From Gammaproteobacteria bacterium (GTDB lineage Bacteria > Pseudomonadota > Gammaproteobacteria > Pseudomonadales > Azotimanducaceae), in assembly GCA_030432795.1 (NCBI GenBank), contig JAUILW010000025.1:1-16039 (forward strand): 16,039 nucleotides of DNA, given 5' to 3'. A program made the position numbers and the translations under genes. Under the pieces are notes generated by a model. It was not told the origin of the DNA, ran no database searches, and saw nothing but the letters and a program-made list of their open reading frames with translations. Each line of letters starts with the position of its first letter. The stretch's first letter is position 1. Shown in pieces: positions 5,884 to 13,334 of the stretch.

Positions 5884-7112
5884 TGGCAGGGAAAAACATC
5901 CTACTGGGCATCAGCGGCGGCATTGCAGCCTATAAGACGCCGCTGCTTGTGCGCCAGCTCGTACAAGCCGGCGCGCAGGTGCAGACCGTGCTCACCCGGA
6001 GCGCCCTGGAATTCGTCACGCCCACGACCCTGGCTGCGCTCAGCGGCCGCCCGCCACGCCTGGAAACGTTTGATATCGAGGCCGAATCCGCCATGGGCCA
6101 CATAGAGTTGGCCCGTTGGGCAGATGCGCTGCTCATCGCTCCGGCTACCGCACACACCCTCGCTCGACTGGCGATGGGGCTGGCGGATGATCTGCTCACG
6201 ACACTGGCGCTAGCGACGCCGGCAAGTCTTTTCGTGGCGCCCGCCATGAACCAGCAGATGTGGGCACATCCTTCAGTACAACGTAATCTCACCCAGCTGA
6301 TCGACGCGGGATGCCGGGTCATCGGCCCGGAAAGCGGCGAGCAGGCGTGCGGCGACGTCGGCGAAGGGCGCATGTCCGAGCCAGAAGCAATCGTGCGCAG
6401 CCTCATCGAAAGCTTTGCGCCCCAACGACTGGCCGGCCGACGCGTCGTCATCACCGCTGGGCCAACGCGGGAAGCCATCGACCCGGTGCGCTACATCTCC
6501 AATCACAGCTCTGGCAAACAGGGGTACGCGATTGCCGCCGCCGCCCGCGACGCAGGCGCTGAGGTGGTTCTCATCAGCGGTCCCACCGCACTCGCAAAAC
6601 CGCCGGGCATGGAGTTCGTGGCCGTGGAAAGCGCTCGAGACATGCTTGCGGCAAGCCAGGCCGCAGCTCCGGGGAGCGATGTATTCATCGGCGTCGCAGC
6701 GGTAGCCGACTATCGGCCAGCCCAGCAGCATGACCGCAAGATCAAGCGCGAAAAAACCGGCGACATGCGCATCGACATGCAGATGAACCCGGACATCATC
6801 CACAGTGTGGCGCGCAGCGACCGAAGACCTCAGGTGGTGGTGGGTTTCGCCGCAGAAACCAACGACGCTCTGCAGCACGCTCGGGACAAAAGGGTACGTA
6901 AGGGCCTGGACCTCATTGTGGTCAACGACGTGTCTCTACCCGGCATCGGATTCAACAGCAACGACAACGCAGCCACCATCATCTCAGCGCACGAAGAGGT
7001 CGTGCTGCACAAGCAGAGCAAGGATGCACTCGCCCGGGCGTTGATCTCAGCCATCGCGGATCTATTGGATAGTCAGTTAGCACCCACAAACCCCGAAAGT
7101 GCGCCTCAGTAG
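5877..7112 (+). CDS. coaBC: Bifunctional phosphopantothenoylcysteine decarboxylase / phosphopantothenate-cysteine ligase
   Basis: CoaBC makes 4'-phosphopantothenoylcysteine (CoaB, CTP-dependent) and decarboxylates it (CoaC, FMN-dependent), two consecutive steps of CoA synthesis. The 411 residues show both halves. CoaC begins GKNILLGISGGIAAYK (5-20), with catalytic His75 in MGHIELARWAD, the substrate-binding PAMNQQMW (122-129) and active-site Cys158 in EQACGDVGEGRM. CoaB begins near 187, with VVITAGPTREAIDPVRYI (190-207), SNHSSGKQG (208-216) and the later KIKREKTGD lysine region. The length is standard. No Shine-Dalgarno sequence is evident. dut, which commonly follows coaBC in gammaproteobacteria, is not here; 110 bp without a gene leads to algC. 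Confidence 0.97.
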   Translation: MALAGKNILLGISGGIAAYKTPLLVRQLVQAGAQVQTVLTRSALEFVTPTTLAALSGRPPRLETFDIEAESAMGHIELARWADALLIAPATAHTLARLAMGLADDLLTTLALATPASLFVAPAMNQQMWAHPSVQRNLTQLIDAGCRVIGPESGEQACGDVGEGRMSEPEAIVRSLIESFAPQRLAGRRVVITAGPTREAIDPVRYISNHSSGKQGYAIAAAARDAGAEVVLISGPTALAKPPGMEFVAVESARDMLAASQAAAPGSDVFIGVAAVADYRPAQQHDRKIKREKTGDMRIDMQMNPDIIHSVARSDRRPQVVVGFAAETNDALQHARDKRVRKGLDLIVVNDVSLPGIGFNSNDNAATIISAHEEVVLHKQSKDALARALISAIADLLDSQLAPTNPESAPQ

Positions 7113-7171
7113 GTAGCATGGCGCTTGTACCGCCGATACCATAGGCATCTATCAGGGCAGGGATAAGCAGC

Positions 7172-7185
7172 ACGCAGCGCTGCGT
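7172..7185. other. Perfect 14-bp palindrome in the coaBC-algC gap
   Basis: ACGCAGCGCTGCGT is a perfect palindrome located 38 bp before the algC start. It could be an operator or part of an RNA hairpin, though the absence of a loop argues against a terminator. The rest of the gap (7113-7222) shows no gene and no convincing promoter. Confidence 0.4.
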
Positions 7186-7210
7186 TTCCAGAAGAACCAC
7201 ACTCCAATTC

Positions 7211-7215
7211 AAGGA
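7211..7215 (+). promoter_or_regulatory. Shine-Dalgarno sequence deciding the TTG start of algC
   Basis: AAGGA lies 7 nt before TTG 7223, ideal spacing. The next in-frame ATG would be at residue 21, on the edge of the membrane helix, with no such site before it. This supports TTG as the start. Confidence 0.65.
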
Positions 7216-7222
7216 TAAGAAG

Positions 7223-9769
7223 TTGGCCGATTCAGCTCCCGGCGGCGCCGCCGCTGCGAACCGTGACCTTCTCCCGCACGCCATGCTCGCCGGCGGCCTG
7301 GCGCTCGTTGGCGTGATCATCGCCTTTGCTGTTGTTGCCTGGTCGTTGGGAATTCAACCCGGCGAGCGGCAGCGCGAGGCCGTCATCGACGCAAACCATC
7401 AGGCGTTGGTCGCCCTGTTCGATGGCCGCATCCGCGATCTCTCCAATCAACTGCAGCGGATGGCGTCTGCCAGGGACACGGTGCAGGCATTGCTCAGCGA
7501 AGATGCTGAGTTGATTCGCAGCAGCGAAGCGCGACTGCTATCCCACATGGCAGGCGCCCGGCGCATGGCGCTTTTCCGCAAAGGCTTCGCCGAGGTGGAT
7601 CTGTCCGCTGAGGTACCCATTACGTTCGCGGCACTCGAAGTGATTCGAGCCGCAGAATCGAGCCCTTTTGCGGGCCCCGAAGCCTCCGTGAGCCAACGCA
7701 CCCTGCTTTACGCCGCGGCACCGGTGACGAGCCAGGGCCGCGTTGTGGGTGTGCTGTTTACCGTACTCGATCAGGCCTACTTTCTCGATGCGCTCGAGTC
7801 ACTATCATCGCGGGTTGGCTCCATGCAGATCGAACAGCGCTTTGCCGGCGCCGAACCATCCACAGTCCTCACCTGGGGCGTGAACGGCGCTGCCGAACAC
7901 CGCAGAAGCACCGCGCTCGCCGCCCCCCACTGGACACTGCACTTCGACCCCAACCCCGACACGTTACCTGAGCTGATCAGCGTGGCCGGCTTGCTGACAC
8001 CTTTCGTCGTGTGCATCGGCGTCGTGCTCGCCAGCATCTACCTGGGCTTTTCACGCCTGTTCCGAAAGCTCAACGAAGATCTCGAGTCCCTGGGACAGTT
8101 TGCAGCAAAGCGGATACGCGGCCGAAAAGCTCAGCTCGAGAAGTACTCGTTGGACAGCGTGCAACGCGTCGCGGTTGAACTCGCGAGCACGGAAGCCCAG
8201 CAAGCGGAACAGGCTCCGGTAGCCGCCGTGCCGGCACCCAGGGCCAAGGCAAAACCCGCACCGGTCGCAAAACCGGTAGTCGATGAAGAACTGGAGGTAG
8301 ACGATGACTTTCTCGACGTGCAGCCAAGCAAGGCCGCTCCACCCAAAGACGATAACTTCGGCATCGAAGTGCATGAGAACGTCGGCCCGGTGGAGCTTGG
8401 TTTGAAACTCGATCCGAACATCTTTCGCGCCTACGACATTCGCGGGATCACCGATACCAACCTCACCGAGGAAGTCGTCTACTGGATTGGTCGCGCATTC
8501 GCAGCCCAGTCGCTGTCTGAAAACCAGCCCCGCGTTGCCATCGGTCGCGACGGCCGCCTGTCGAGCCCGGGATTGCGCGATGCGCTTGTGCGCGGGCTGA
8601 ACGAAGGCGGCGCCGATACCATCGACATCGGACAAGTGCCAACGCCCCTCCTCTACTACGCCACCTACGAACTTGATACCGGCACGGGCATCATGATCAC
8701 TGGCAGCCACAACCCGCCCGAGTACAACGGCCTGAAGATGATGATCGGCGGCGTTACGCTTGCGGAGGATCGCATCCAGCAGCTTTACCGGCGCCTACTG
8801 GACAACGACCTTTCCGAGGGCGAAGGCTCTGCCGATACCGTGCCGATTGATGACCGTTACGTGGAGCGGGTTGTCACTGACGTGGCATTGGCCCAGCCGC
8901 TGAAGGTGGTCATTGACTGCGGCAATGGCGTAGCCGGTGCCGTCGCCCCCCGTCTCATCGAAGAGCTGGGTTGTGAGGTGATACCACTCTACTGCGACGT
9001 GGACGGCACTTTTCCCAACCATCACCCGGATCCGGCAGAACCGCACAATCTCGAAGACCTGATCACCGTGGTGCAGGCCGAGCACGCCGACCTCGGGCTC
9101 GCGTTCGACGGCGACGGTGATCGGCTTGGCGTGGTCACCAACCAGGGCGAGATCATCTGGCCGGACAAACTGATGATGCTCTTCAGCCAGGATATCGTCG
9201 GCCGCAACCCAGGTGCCGACATCATCTATGACGTCAAGTGCTCGCGGCACCTGAACACGCTCATCAGCGAGTACGGCGGCCGGCCCATCATGTGGAAGAC
9301 AGGGCACTCGCACATCAAAGCGAAGATGAAGGAAACCGGCGCGCTTCTGGGCGGCGAGTTCAGCGGCCACATCTGTTTCGGCGAGCGCTGGTACGGCTTC
9401 GACGATGCGCTGTATTCAGCAGCGAGACTGCTGGAAATCATCAGCGCCGAAAGCCAGCGGGTGGACGATCTATTCGCGCAGTTCCCGGTGACGTTCACCA
9501 CGCCTGAGCTGAAGATCAACACCACGGAGGAGCGCAAGTTCGAGGTGATGCGCGAGCTTGCCCAGACTGCTGACTTCGGCGACGGCACACTCACGACCAT
9601 CGACGGCTTGCGTGTGGACTACGCCGACGGCTGGGGGTTGATTCGGCCCTCCAACACGAGCCCCGTGCTGAGCTTGCGTTTCGAAGCGGACGGACAGACC
9701 GCACTGGCACGCATACAGGACGTCTTCAAACAGCAACTAGCGAACATTGATAGCAATCTGAAGTTCTAA
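7223..9769 (+). CDS. algC: Phosphomannomutase/phosphoglucomutase AlgC with membrane-anchored N-terminal half
   Basis: AlgC interconverts hexose 1- and 6-phosphates for alginate, LPS and other surface sugars. The 848-residue protein has two halves. Residues 1-395 hold a membrane helix (about 21-44), a probable periplasmic region (45-250), a second helix (251-276), a helical segment and an Ala/Pro/Lys then acidic linker (320-390). The mutase follows from about 396 (LDPNIFRAYDIRG). It has catalytic Ser495 in TGSHNP (493-498), the Mg-binding DGDGD (629-633), the sugar-binding GEFSGH (711-716) and the phosphate-binding RPSNTSP (808-814). The classical P. aeruginosa AlgC is only about 463 residues; I recall long forms in other gammaproteobacteria. 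The start is TTG with a good AAGGA. argB follows by 3 bp. Confidence 0.93.
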   Translation: MADSAPGGAAAANRDLLPHAMLAGGLALVGVIIAFAVVAWSLGIQPGERQREAVIDANHQALVALFDGRIRDLSNQLQRMASARDTVQALLSEDAELIRSSEARLLSHMAGARRMALFRKGFAEVDLSAEVPITFAALEVIRAAESSPFAGPEASVSQRTLLYAAAPVTSQGRVVGVLFTVLDQAYFLDALESLSSRVGSMQIEQRFAGAEPSTVLTWGVNGAAEHRRSTALAAPHWTLHFDPNPDTLPELISVAGLLTPFVVCIGVVLASIYLGFSRLFRKLNEDLESLGQFAAKRIRGRKAQLEKYSLDSVQRVAVELASTEAQQAEQAPVAAVPAPRAKAKPAPVAKPVVDEELEVDDDFLDVQPSKAAPPKDDNFGIEVHENVGPVELGLKLDPNIFRAYDIRGITDTNLTEEVVYWIGRAFAAQSLSENQPRVAIGRDGRLSSPGLRDALVRGLNEGGADTIDIGQVPTPLLYYATYELDTGTGIMITGSHNPPEYNGLKMMIGGVTLAEDRIQQLYRRLLDNDLSEGEGSADTVPIDDRYVERVVTDVALAQPLKVVIDCGNGVAGAVAPRLIEELGCEVIPLYCDVDGTFPNHHPDPAEPHNLEDLITVVQAEHADLGLAFDGDGDRLGVVTNQGEIIWPDKLMMLFSQDIVGRNPGADIIYDVKCSRHLNTLISEYGGRPIMWKTGHSHIKAKMKETGALLGGEFSGHICFGERWYGFDDALYSAARLLEIISAESQRVDDLFAQFPVTFTTPELKINTTEERKFEVMRELAQTADFGDGTLTTIDGLRVDYADGWGLIRPSNTSPVLSLRFEADGQTALARIQDVFKQQLANIDSNLKF

Positions 9770-9772
9770 ACC

Positions 9773-10663
9773 ATGACACTCGACCCCAATCACGCTCGCA
9801 CCGTCTCACGCGTTCTCAACGAGGCGCTGCCTTACATTCGCAAGTTTCAAGGTTGCACCGTCGTCGTCAAGTACGGCGGCAATGCCATGGTGGACGAAGC
9901 CCTTCAGGAGCGTTTCGCCCAGGACGTGGTGCTGCTCAAACTCGTCGGTCTGAACCCCATCGTCGTACATGGTGGCGGCCCGCAGATCGGCGAACTGCTC
10001 GAGCGGCTGAATATCGAGTCGAAGTTCGTCAACGGGTTGCGTGTGACGGATGCCGAAACCATGGATGTCGTGCAGATGGTGCTCGGCGGCCTGGTCAATC
10101 AGGAAATCGTGACACTGCTCAACCAGCATGGCGGCCGTGCCGTGGGTATCACCGGCAAAGACGGCAATCTGATCGAGGCGCGACGGCTAAAAGTACAACA
10201 GGCCAGTGCTGAGCACGCCGCGCCCGAGATCATCGACATCGGCCACGTGGGCGAAGTTGTCAAAATCAACACCGACGTGGTCACCAAACTCACCGAGTCG
10301 GGCTTCATACCGGTGATCGCACCGGTGGGCGCCGGTCCCGATGGCGAGTCATACAACATCAACGCCGACACCGTGGCCGGTAAGGTGGCAGAGTATCTGC
10401 ACGCCGAGAAGCTCATCCTCATGACCAATACTCCAGGGGTGCTGGATGCGCAGAAGCAAACGATTGAGGAGCTGAGCAAACAGCAGGTCGAGCAACTGAT
10501 CAGCGACGGCACCATCTCCAGCGGTATGCTGCCAAAAATCGAGTGCGCCCTGGAGGCACTGGCCGGCGGCGTCGGCAGCGTGCAGATCATCGATGGCACC
10601 GTGCCGCACGCCCTGCTGTTGGAGATATTCACCGACAGCGGTGTAGGCACGAAGATCAGCTGA
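9773..10663 (+). CDS. argB: Acetylglutamate kinase
   Basis: ArgB phosphorylates N-acetylglutamate, the second step of arginine synthesis, in the cytoplasm. The 296-residue protein is the long form. An extra N-terminal helix at about 5-25 is known in Pseudomonas and Thermotoga to build an arginine-inhibited hexamer, whereas the E. coli enzyme is about 258 residues. Motifs seen are VVKYGGNA (31-38), VVHGGGPQIG (64-73), NGLRVTD (87-93), GITGKDG (125-131), the NADTVAGKVAEYL stretch and the C-terminal IIDGTVPHALLLEIFTD. It begins 3 bp after algC and shares one base with slmA (TGATG). The gene order suggests transcription with algC. Feedback inhibition by arginine is inferred from the N-terminal helix. 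Confidence 0.97.
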   Translation: MTLDPNHARTVSRVLNEALPYIRKFQGCTVVVKYGGNAMVDEALQERFAQDVVLLKLVGLNPIVVHGGGPQIGELLERLNIESKFVNGLRVTDAETMDVVQMVLGGLVNQEIVTLLNQHGGRAVGITGKDGNLIEARRLKVQQASAEHAAPEIIDIGHVGEVVKINTDVVTKLTESGFIPVIAPVGAGPDGESYNINADTVAGKVAEYLHAEKLILMTNTPGVLDAQKQTIEELSKQQVEQLISDGTISSGMLPKIECALEALAGGVGSVQIIDGTVPHALLLEIFTDSGVGTKIS

Positions 10664-11250
10664 TGCGACCACGTTCCAACCGCAAGCAGCAGATTCTCGA
10701 AGCGTTCGCGCTGATGCTCGAAACGCAGCCCGGCTCGCGTATCACCACCGCCAAGCTCGCAGAGCACGTAGGCGTCTCTGAAGCAGCCCTGTACCGTCAC
10801 TTCCCCAGTAAAGCGAAGATGATCGAGGCGCTCATCGAGTTCGTGGAAGAAAGCCTTTTCACACGCATCAATCGCATCCAGAAAGGCGAAGGTGCCGGTG
10901 CGCCCATGCAACAGTGCAGGTCCATTCTCCTGCTGGTGCTCTCGTTTGCTGAGCACAACCCGGGTTTTGCGCGATTGTTCGTGGGAGATGCGCTGCAGGG
11001 TGAGTCCGAGAAGTTGCGAGCGCGCATGCGCCAGGTGTTCGACCGCCTGGAAACCCACCTGCGGCAATCTCTGCGTGATCATCAGGCCCAGCGTACGGAG
11101 ATCCCCCGCGTGCCTGCGGGGCCCGGCGCCAATCTGTTGATGGCAGCCGTGGAGGGGCGCATCAATCAGTTCGTGCGCAGTGAATTCAAAACGCCTCCCA
11201 CGGCGGATTGGGACACACAGTGGGACGTGCTGGCACGGGGCTTGTTCTGA
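10663..11250 (+). CDS. slmA: Nucleoid occlusion factor SlmA
   Basis: SlmA is a TetR-family DNA-binding protein. When bound to its chromosomal sites it disassembles FtsZ polymers and prevents septum formation over the nucleoid. The 195 residues run collinear with E. coli SlmA (198). The helix-turn-helix TTAKLAEHVGVSEAALYRHF lies at 28-47 and LIEFVEESLFTRIN follows. The C-terminal FVRSEFK motif is conserved. The ATG overlaps the argB TGA by one base. The frame is open further upstream, into argB, but homology starts at this ATG. In E. coli slmA also sits near dut and pyrE, so the neighbourhood is ancestral even though dut is missing. Confidence 0.95.
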   Translation: MRPRSNRKQQILEAFALMLETQPGSRITTAKLAEHVGVSEAALYRHFPSKAKMIEALIEFVEESLFTRINRIQKGEGAGAPMQQCRSILLLVLSFAEHNPGFARLFVGDALQGESEKLRARMRQVFDRLETHLRQSLRDHQAQRTEIPRVPAGPGANLLMAAVEGRINQFVRSEFKTPPTADWDTQWDVLARGLF

Positions 11251-11251
11251 C

Positions 11252-11269
11252 CGACGCGCGGAGGCGTCG
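11252..11269. terminator. Possible hairpin between convergent slmA and the DUF4124-like gene
   Basis: CGACGC and GCGTCG form a 6-bp GC stem around a 6-nt loop within the 31-bp gap between the two stop codons. On the plus strand it is followed by TCTCAAAA and on the minus strand by GGTC, with no T-run on either side. It could slow both polymerases but is not a typical intrinsic terminator. Confidence 0.3.
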
Positions 11270-11281
11270 TCTCAAAATGCG

Positions 11282-11875
11282 CTAGCTACAGCTACCCAGC
11301 AGAAAGACCTCGCGCTCATCTTCGAAACGACGCTCAATGTCTTCACGCTCGCCGGATCGTTGCTTGATGGTCTCTTCCAGCACTCTCACCTGAGCCGCCG
11401 CACGTTCGATGTTCTGTATGACCACCGATGACAGCGAGTTGCCAGAGCGCTCCATGCGTGCCGCCTGCTGTAGAAGGTCTGCATGTTGGCCGCGCACATG
11501 CGCGAGGTTTGCACGCTCGTTGTCGATAGCCACAGCCAATGCATCCAGCGCTTTCGACTTTGCGTGATCAATCTCGGACTCGTACTGGTACAGGGCCTGC
11601 ACCCGCCGCAAGGCGTCCTGGCAAGCCGCGATTCGTGCCTGCTCGATCCGTTTACGCTCCTGCGCTTCGGGCGAGAGCTCCGGCGCGACCCGGCGGATGA
11701 CCCGTCCGCTGGTATCGATCACATCGTAGCCGTGCACCACCCTGTCATTGGGTATGGCGCTGGCAATTTCCGTCTTTCCGTCTGCATTGGTGAAGCGATA
11801 CAAATACGCCGAGTGTACGCTGCCCGCTGCAAGAAGCAGTGTGGTCAAAACCATTGCAGCGCGGAATCTAGACAT
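11282..11875 (-). CDS. Exported coiled-coil protein with DUF4124-like N-terminus
   Basis: The 197-residue protein has a signal peptide (hydrophobic 8-18, likely cleavage near residue 22-23). The next segment, YLYRFTNADGKTEIASAIP (24-42), then DRVVHGYDVID, resembles the DUF4124 pattern common in gammaproteobacteria. From about 68 to 190 it is almost all charged and alanine-rich helix, probably coiled coil, broken around MERSGNSL (141-148). Cys85 and Cys196 could form disulfides in the periplasm. Its function is unknown. It starts 3 bp after the pyrE stop, so it is the third gene of an rph-pyrE unit and probably translated by coupling. No metabolic link with pyrimidine synthesis is evident. Confidence 0.8.
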   Translation of the reverse strand: MSRFRAAMVLTTLLLAAGSVHSAYLYRFTNADGKTEIASAIPNDRVVHGYDVIDTSGRVIRRVAPELSPEAQERKRIEQARIAACQDALRRVQALYQYESEIDHAKSKALDALAVAIDNERANLAHVRGQHADLLQQAARMERSGNSLSSVVIQNIERAAAQVRVLEETIKQRSGEREDIERRFEDEREVFLLGSCS

Positions 11876-11878
11876 GTT

Positions 11879-12526
11879 TCAGACCACGCAATACCGTTGA
11901 CGATAGGCGCGTATTGCTTCGATAGCGTTCACTCGATCTTCAGCAGCGTTGTCACTCGAGTCAAGGTACTCAATCACATCTTCGAGCTCGACGATGCTGA
12001 CTACCTCAATCCCATACTCGCTATGCATGCGTTGCACGGCCGACAACTCACCGCCATCAACTCTTTCCTTACGATCCAGAGCGATGACCACACCCGCCAC
12101 CTCGGCACCGGCATCTTCGATCATGCCCTTGGCTTCGAGCACTGCTGTGCCCGCGGTAAGCACATCATCGACGATCAACACGCGGCCGCGGATCGGGGCG
12201 CCGATGAACCGGCCGCCCTCACCGTGGGCTTTCGCCTCCTTGCGGTTGAACGCGACCGGCACATCCTGGTCCAGTGCTACAGCGGTGGCGGTGGCAATGG
12301 GTATACCTTTGTAGGCCGGTCCGAAGAGCATGTCGAAGGCAGGCGCCCGGGCTTCTATTGCGGCGGCGTAGGCCTGACCGAGACGTCGGAAGGAGGCGCC
12401 GCTGGCGATGTTCCCGAGGTTGAAGAAGTAGGGGCTCTCACGACCGGACTTGAGCGTGAACCGGCCGAACTGAAGCACGCCCTGCTCCAGCATCAGCTCA
12501 ATGAACGCGCCTTTGTCCTCGGTCAC
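11879..12526 (-). CDS. pyrE: Orotate phosphoribosyltransferase
   Basis: PyrE joins orotate to PRPP, giving orotidine 5'-phosphate in pyrimidine synthesis. The 215 residues have family features in order: LKSGRESPYFFN (25-36), GPAYKGIP (69-76) with Lys73, the mobile catalytic loop RKEAKAHGEGG (95-105), and the PRPP-binding VLIVDDVLTAGTA (116-128). The start is GTG, which overlaps the rph stop as GTGA and is preceded by GAGGAG 5 nt upstream, so translation is coupled. In E. coli the rph-pyrE pair is controlled by UTP-sensitive attenuation in the gap between the genes. Here there is no gap, so that mechanism cannot operate in the same form. Confidence 0.97.
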   Translation of the reverse strand: MTEDKGAFIELMLEQGVLQFGRFTLKSGRESPYFFNLGNIASGASFRRLGQAYAAAIEARAPAFDMLFGPAYKGIPIATATAVALDQDVPVAFNRKEAKAHGEGGRFIGAPIRGRVLIVDDVLTAGTAVLEAKGMIEDAGAEVAGVVIALDRKERVDGGELSAVQRMHSEYGIEVVSIVELEDVIEYLDSSDNAAEDRVNAIEAIRAYRQRYCVV

Positions 12527-13248
12527 TTCAGCTCCTCTAATACGGCTTCACGCTGGCGGCTGATGAGTTGGCTGATGCCGTCTCTAGCCAGCCCGAGCAT
12601 CTCATCGAGCTCGGTCTGCGAGAATGTGCCGGCCTCACCGGTACCCTGCACTTCGGCATATCCGCCTGACTCGAGCATCACCACGTTCATATCGGTTTCA
12701 GCGGTGCTGTCCTCCGCATAGTCCAGATCCAGCACGGCTGCTCCGCGCCAGACACCCACGGATATAGATGCCACAAACTCGCTGAACGCGGCCTGAAGGG
12801 AGAGGCTCGCCAGCGCATCGTATAGCGCTACGGCGCCGCCGGTGATGGAGGCCGTGCGGGTGCCGCCGTCTGCCTGCAGCACGTCGCAATCCACCCGGAT
12901 GGTGCGTTCGCCCATGGCTGACAGATCCACAGCGGCGCGCAGGCTCCTGCCGATCAGCCGCTGGATTTCCAGCGTGCGCCCGCTCTGCTTGCCCCGAGCC
13001 GCTTCACGGTCTCCGCGGGTATGGGTGGCACCAGGAAGCATGCCGTACTCCGCGGTCACCCAACCCTGTCCCTTGCCCTTGAGGAAGCGAGGTACGTTCT
13101 CTTCTACGAAGGCAGTGCACAGCACCTTCGTATCGCCAAAAGCTACCAGTACGGAGCCTTCGGCGTGTTTGGTAAACCCGCGCGTGATGCTCACTTCTCG
13201 CGCTTCGTCCGGTCGGCGGCCACTCGGCCGCTGTAGTTGGGAGTTCAT
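12523..13248 (-). CDS. rph: Ribonuclease PH
   Basis: RNase PH is a phosphate-dependent 3' exoribonuclease that trims tRNA and other RNA ends as a hexamer. The 241-residue product has QRPSGRRPDEAREVSITRGF (6-25), FGDTKVLCTA (37-46), the phosphate-site segment LPGATHTRGDREA (71-83), GKQSGRTLEIQRLIGRSLRA (86-105) and IRVDCDVLQADGGTRTASIT (117-136). All family blocks are intact through the C-terminus, unlike the frameshifted E. coli K-12 copy. The ATG at 13248 was preferred over an upstream TTG at 13275 because homology begins near residue 6. It is first in the rph-pyrE unit, and a perfect TATAAT lies upstream. Confidence 0.96.
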   Translation of the reverse strand: MNSQLQRPSGRRPDEAREVSITRGFTKHAEGSVLVAFGDTKVLCTAFVEENVPRFLKGKGQGWVTAEYGMLPGATHTRGDREAARGKQSGRTLEIQRLIGRSLRAAVDLSAMGERTIRVDCDVLQADGGTRTASITGGAVALYDALASLSLQAAFSEFVASISVGVWRGAAVLDLDYAEDSTAETDMNVVMLESGGYAEVQGTGEAGTFSQTELDEMLGLARDGISQLISRQREAVLEELK

Positions 13249-13281
13249 TACTTGGATGGATCGCCTGCAATACAACGGGCC

Positions 13282-13287
13282 ATTATA
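13282..13287 (-). promoter_or_regulatory. -10 element of the rph-pyrE promoter
   Basis: A perfect TATAAT on the minus strand lies 33 nt before the rph ATG and would start transcription near 13275. The sequence 16-18 bp upstream has no good -35 match, so it may need an activator or use other contacts. Confidence 0.5.
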
Positions 13288-13322
13288 ACCGGCTGCCCTA
13301 TGCCAGCGGGAAAGGCGGGGGT

Positions 13323-13328
13323 TAGAAT
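13323..13328 (+). promoter_or_regulatory. -10-like hexamer directly before yicC
   Basis: TAGAAT (5 of 6 matches to TATAAT) ends 6 nt before the yicC ATG. The predicted transcript start is at or next to the A of the ATG, so the mRNA may be leaderless. There is no Shine-Dalgarno sequence between them (CCCTCC) and no clear -35. Confidence 0.45.
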
Positions 13329-13334
13329 CCCTCC

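Noticed and set aside
7113..7222. A short or frameshifted dut remnant in the coaBC-algC gap
   Set aside because: At 110 bp it is too short for a dUTPase (about 150 residues), and I see no dUTPase motif in any frame.
10099..11082. 327-codon open frame on the minus strand
   Set aside because: It is antisense to argB and slmA, both strongly supported; composition is Ser/Leu-rich shadow of high-GC codons on the other strand.
11483..12721. 412-codon open frame on the plus strand
   Set aside because: It spans the antisense of three well-supported genes (the DUF4124-like gene, pyrE and the end of rph) and shows no domain I recognise.
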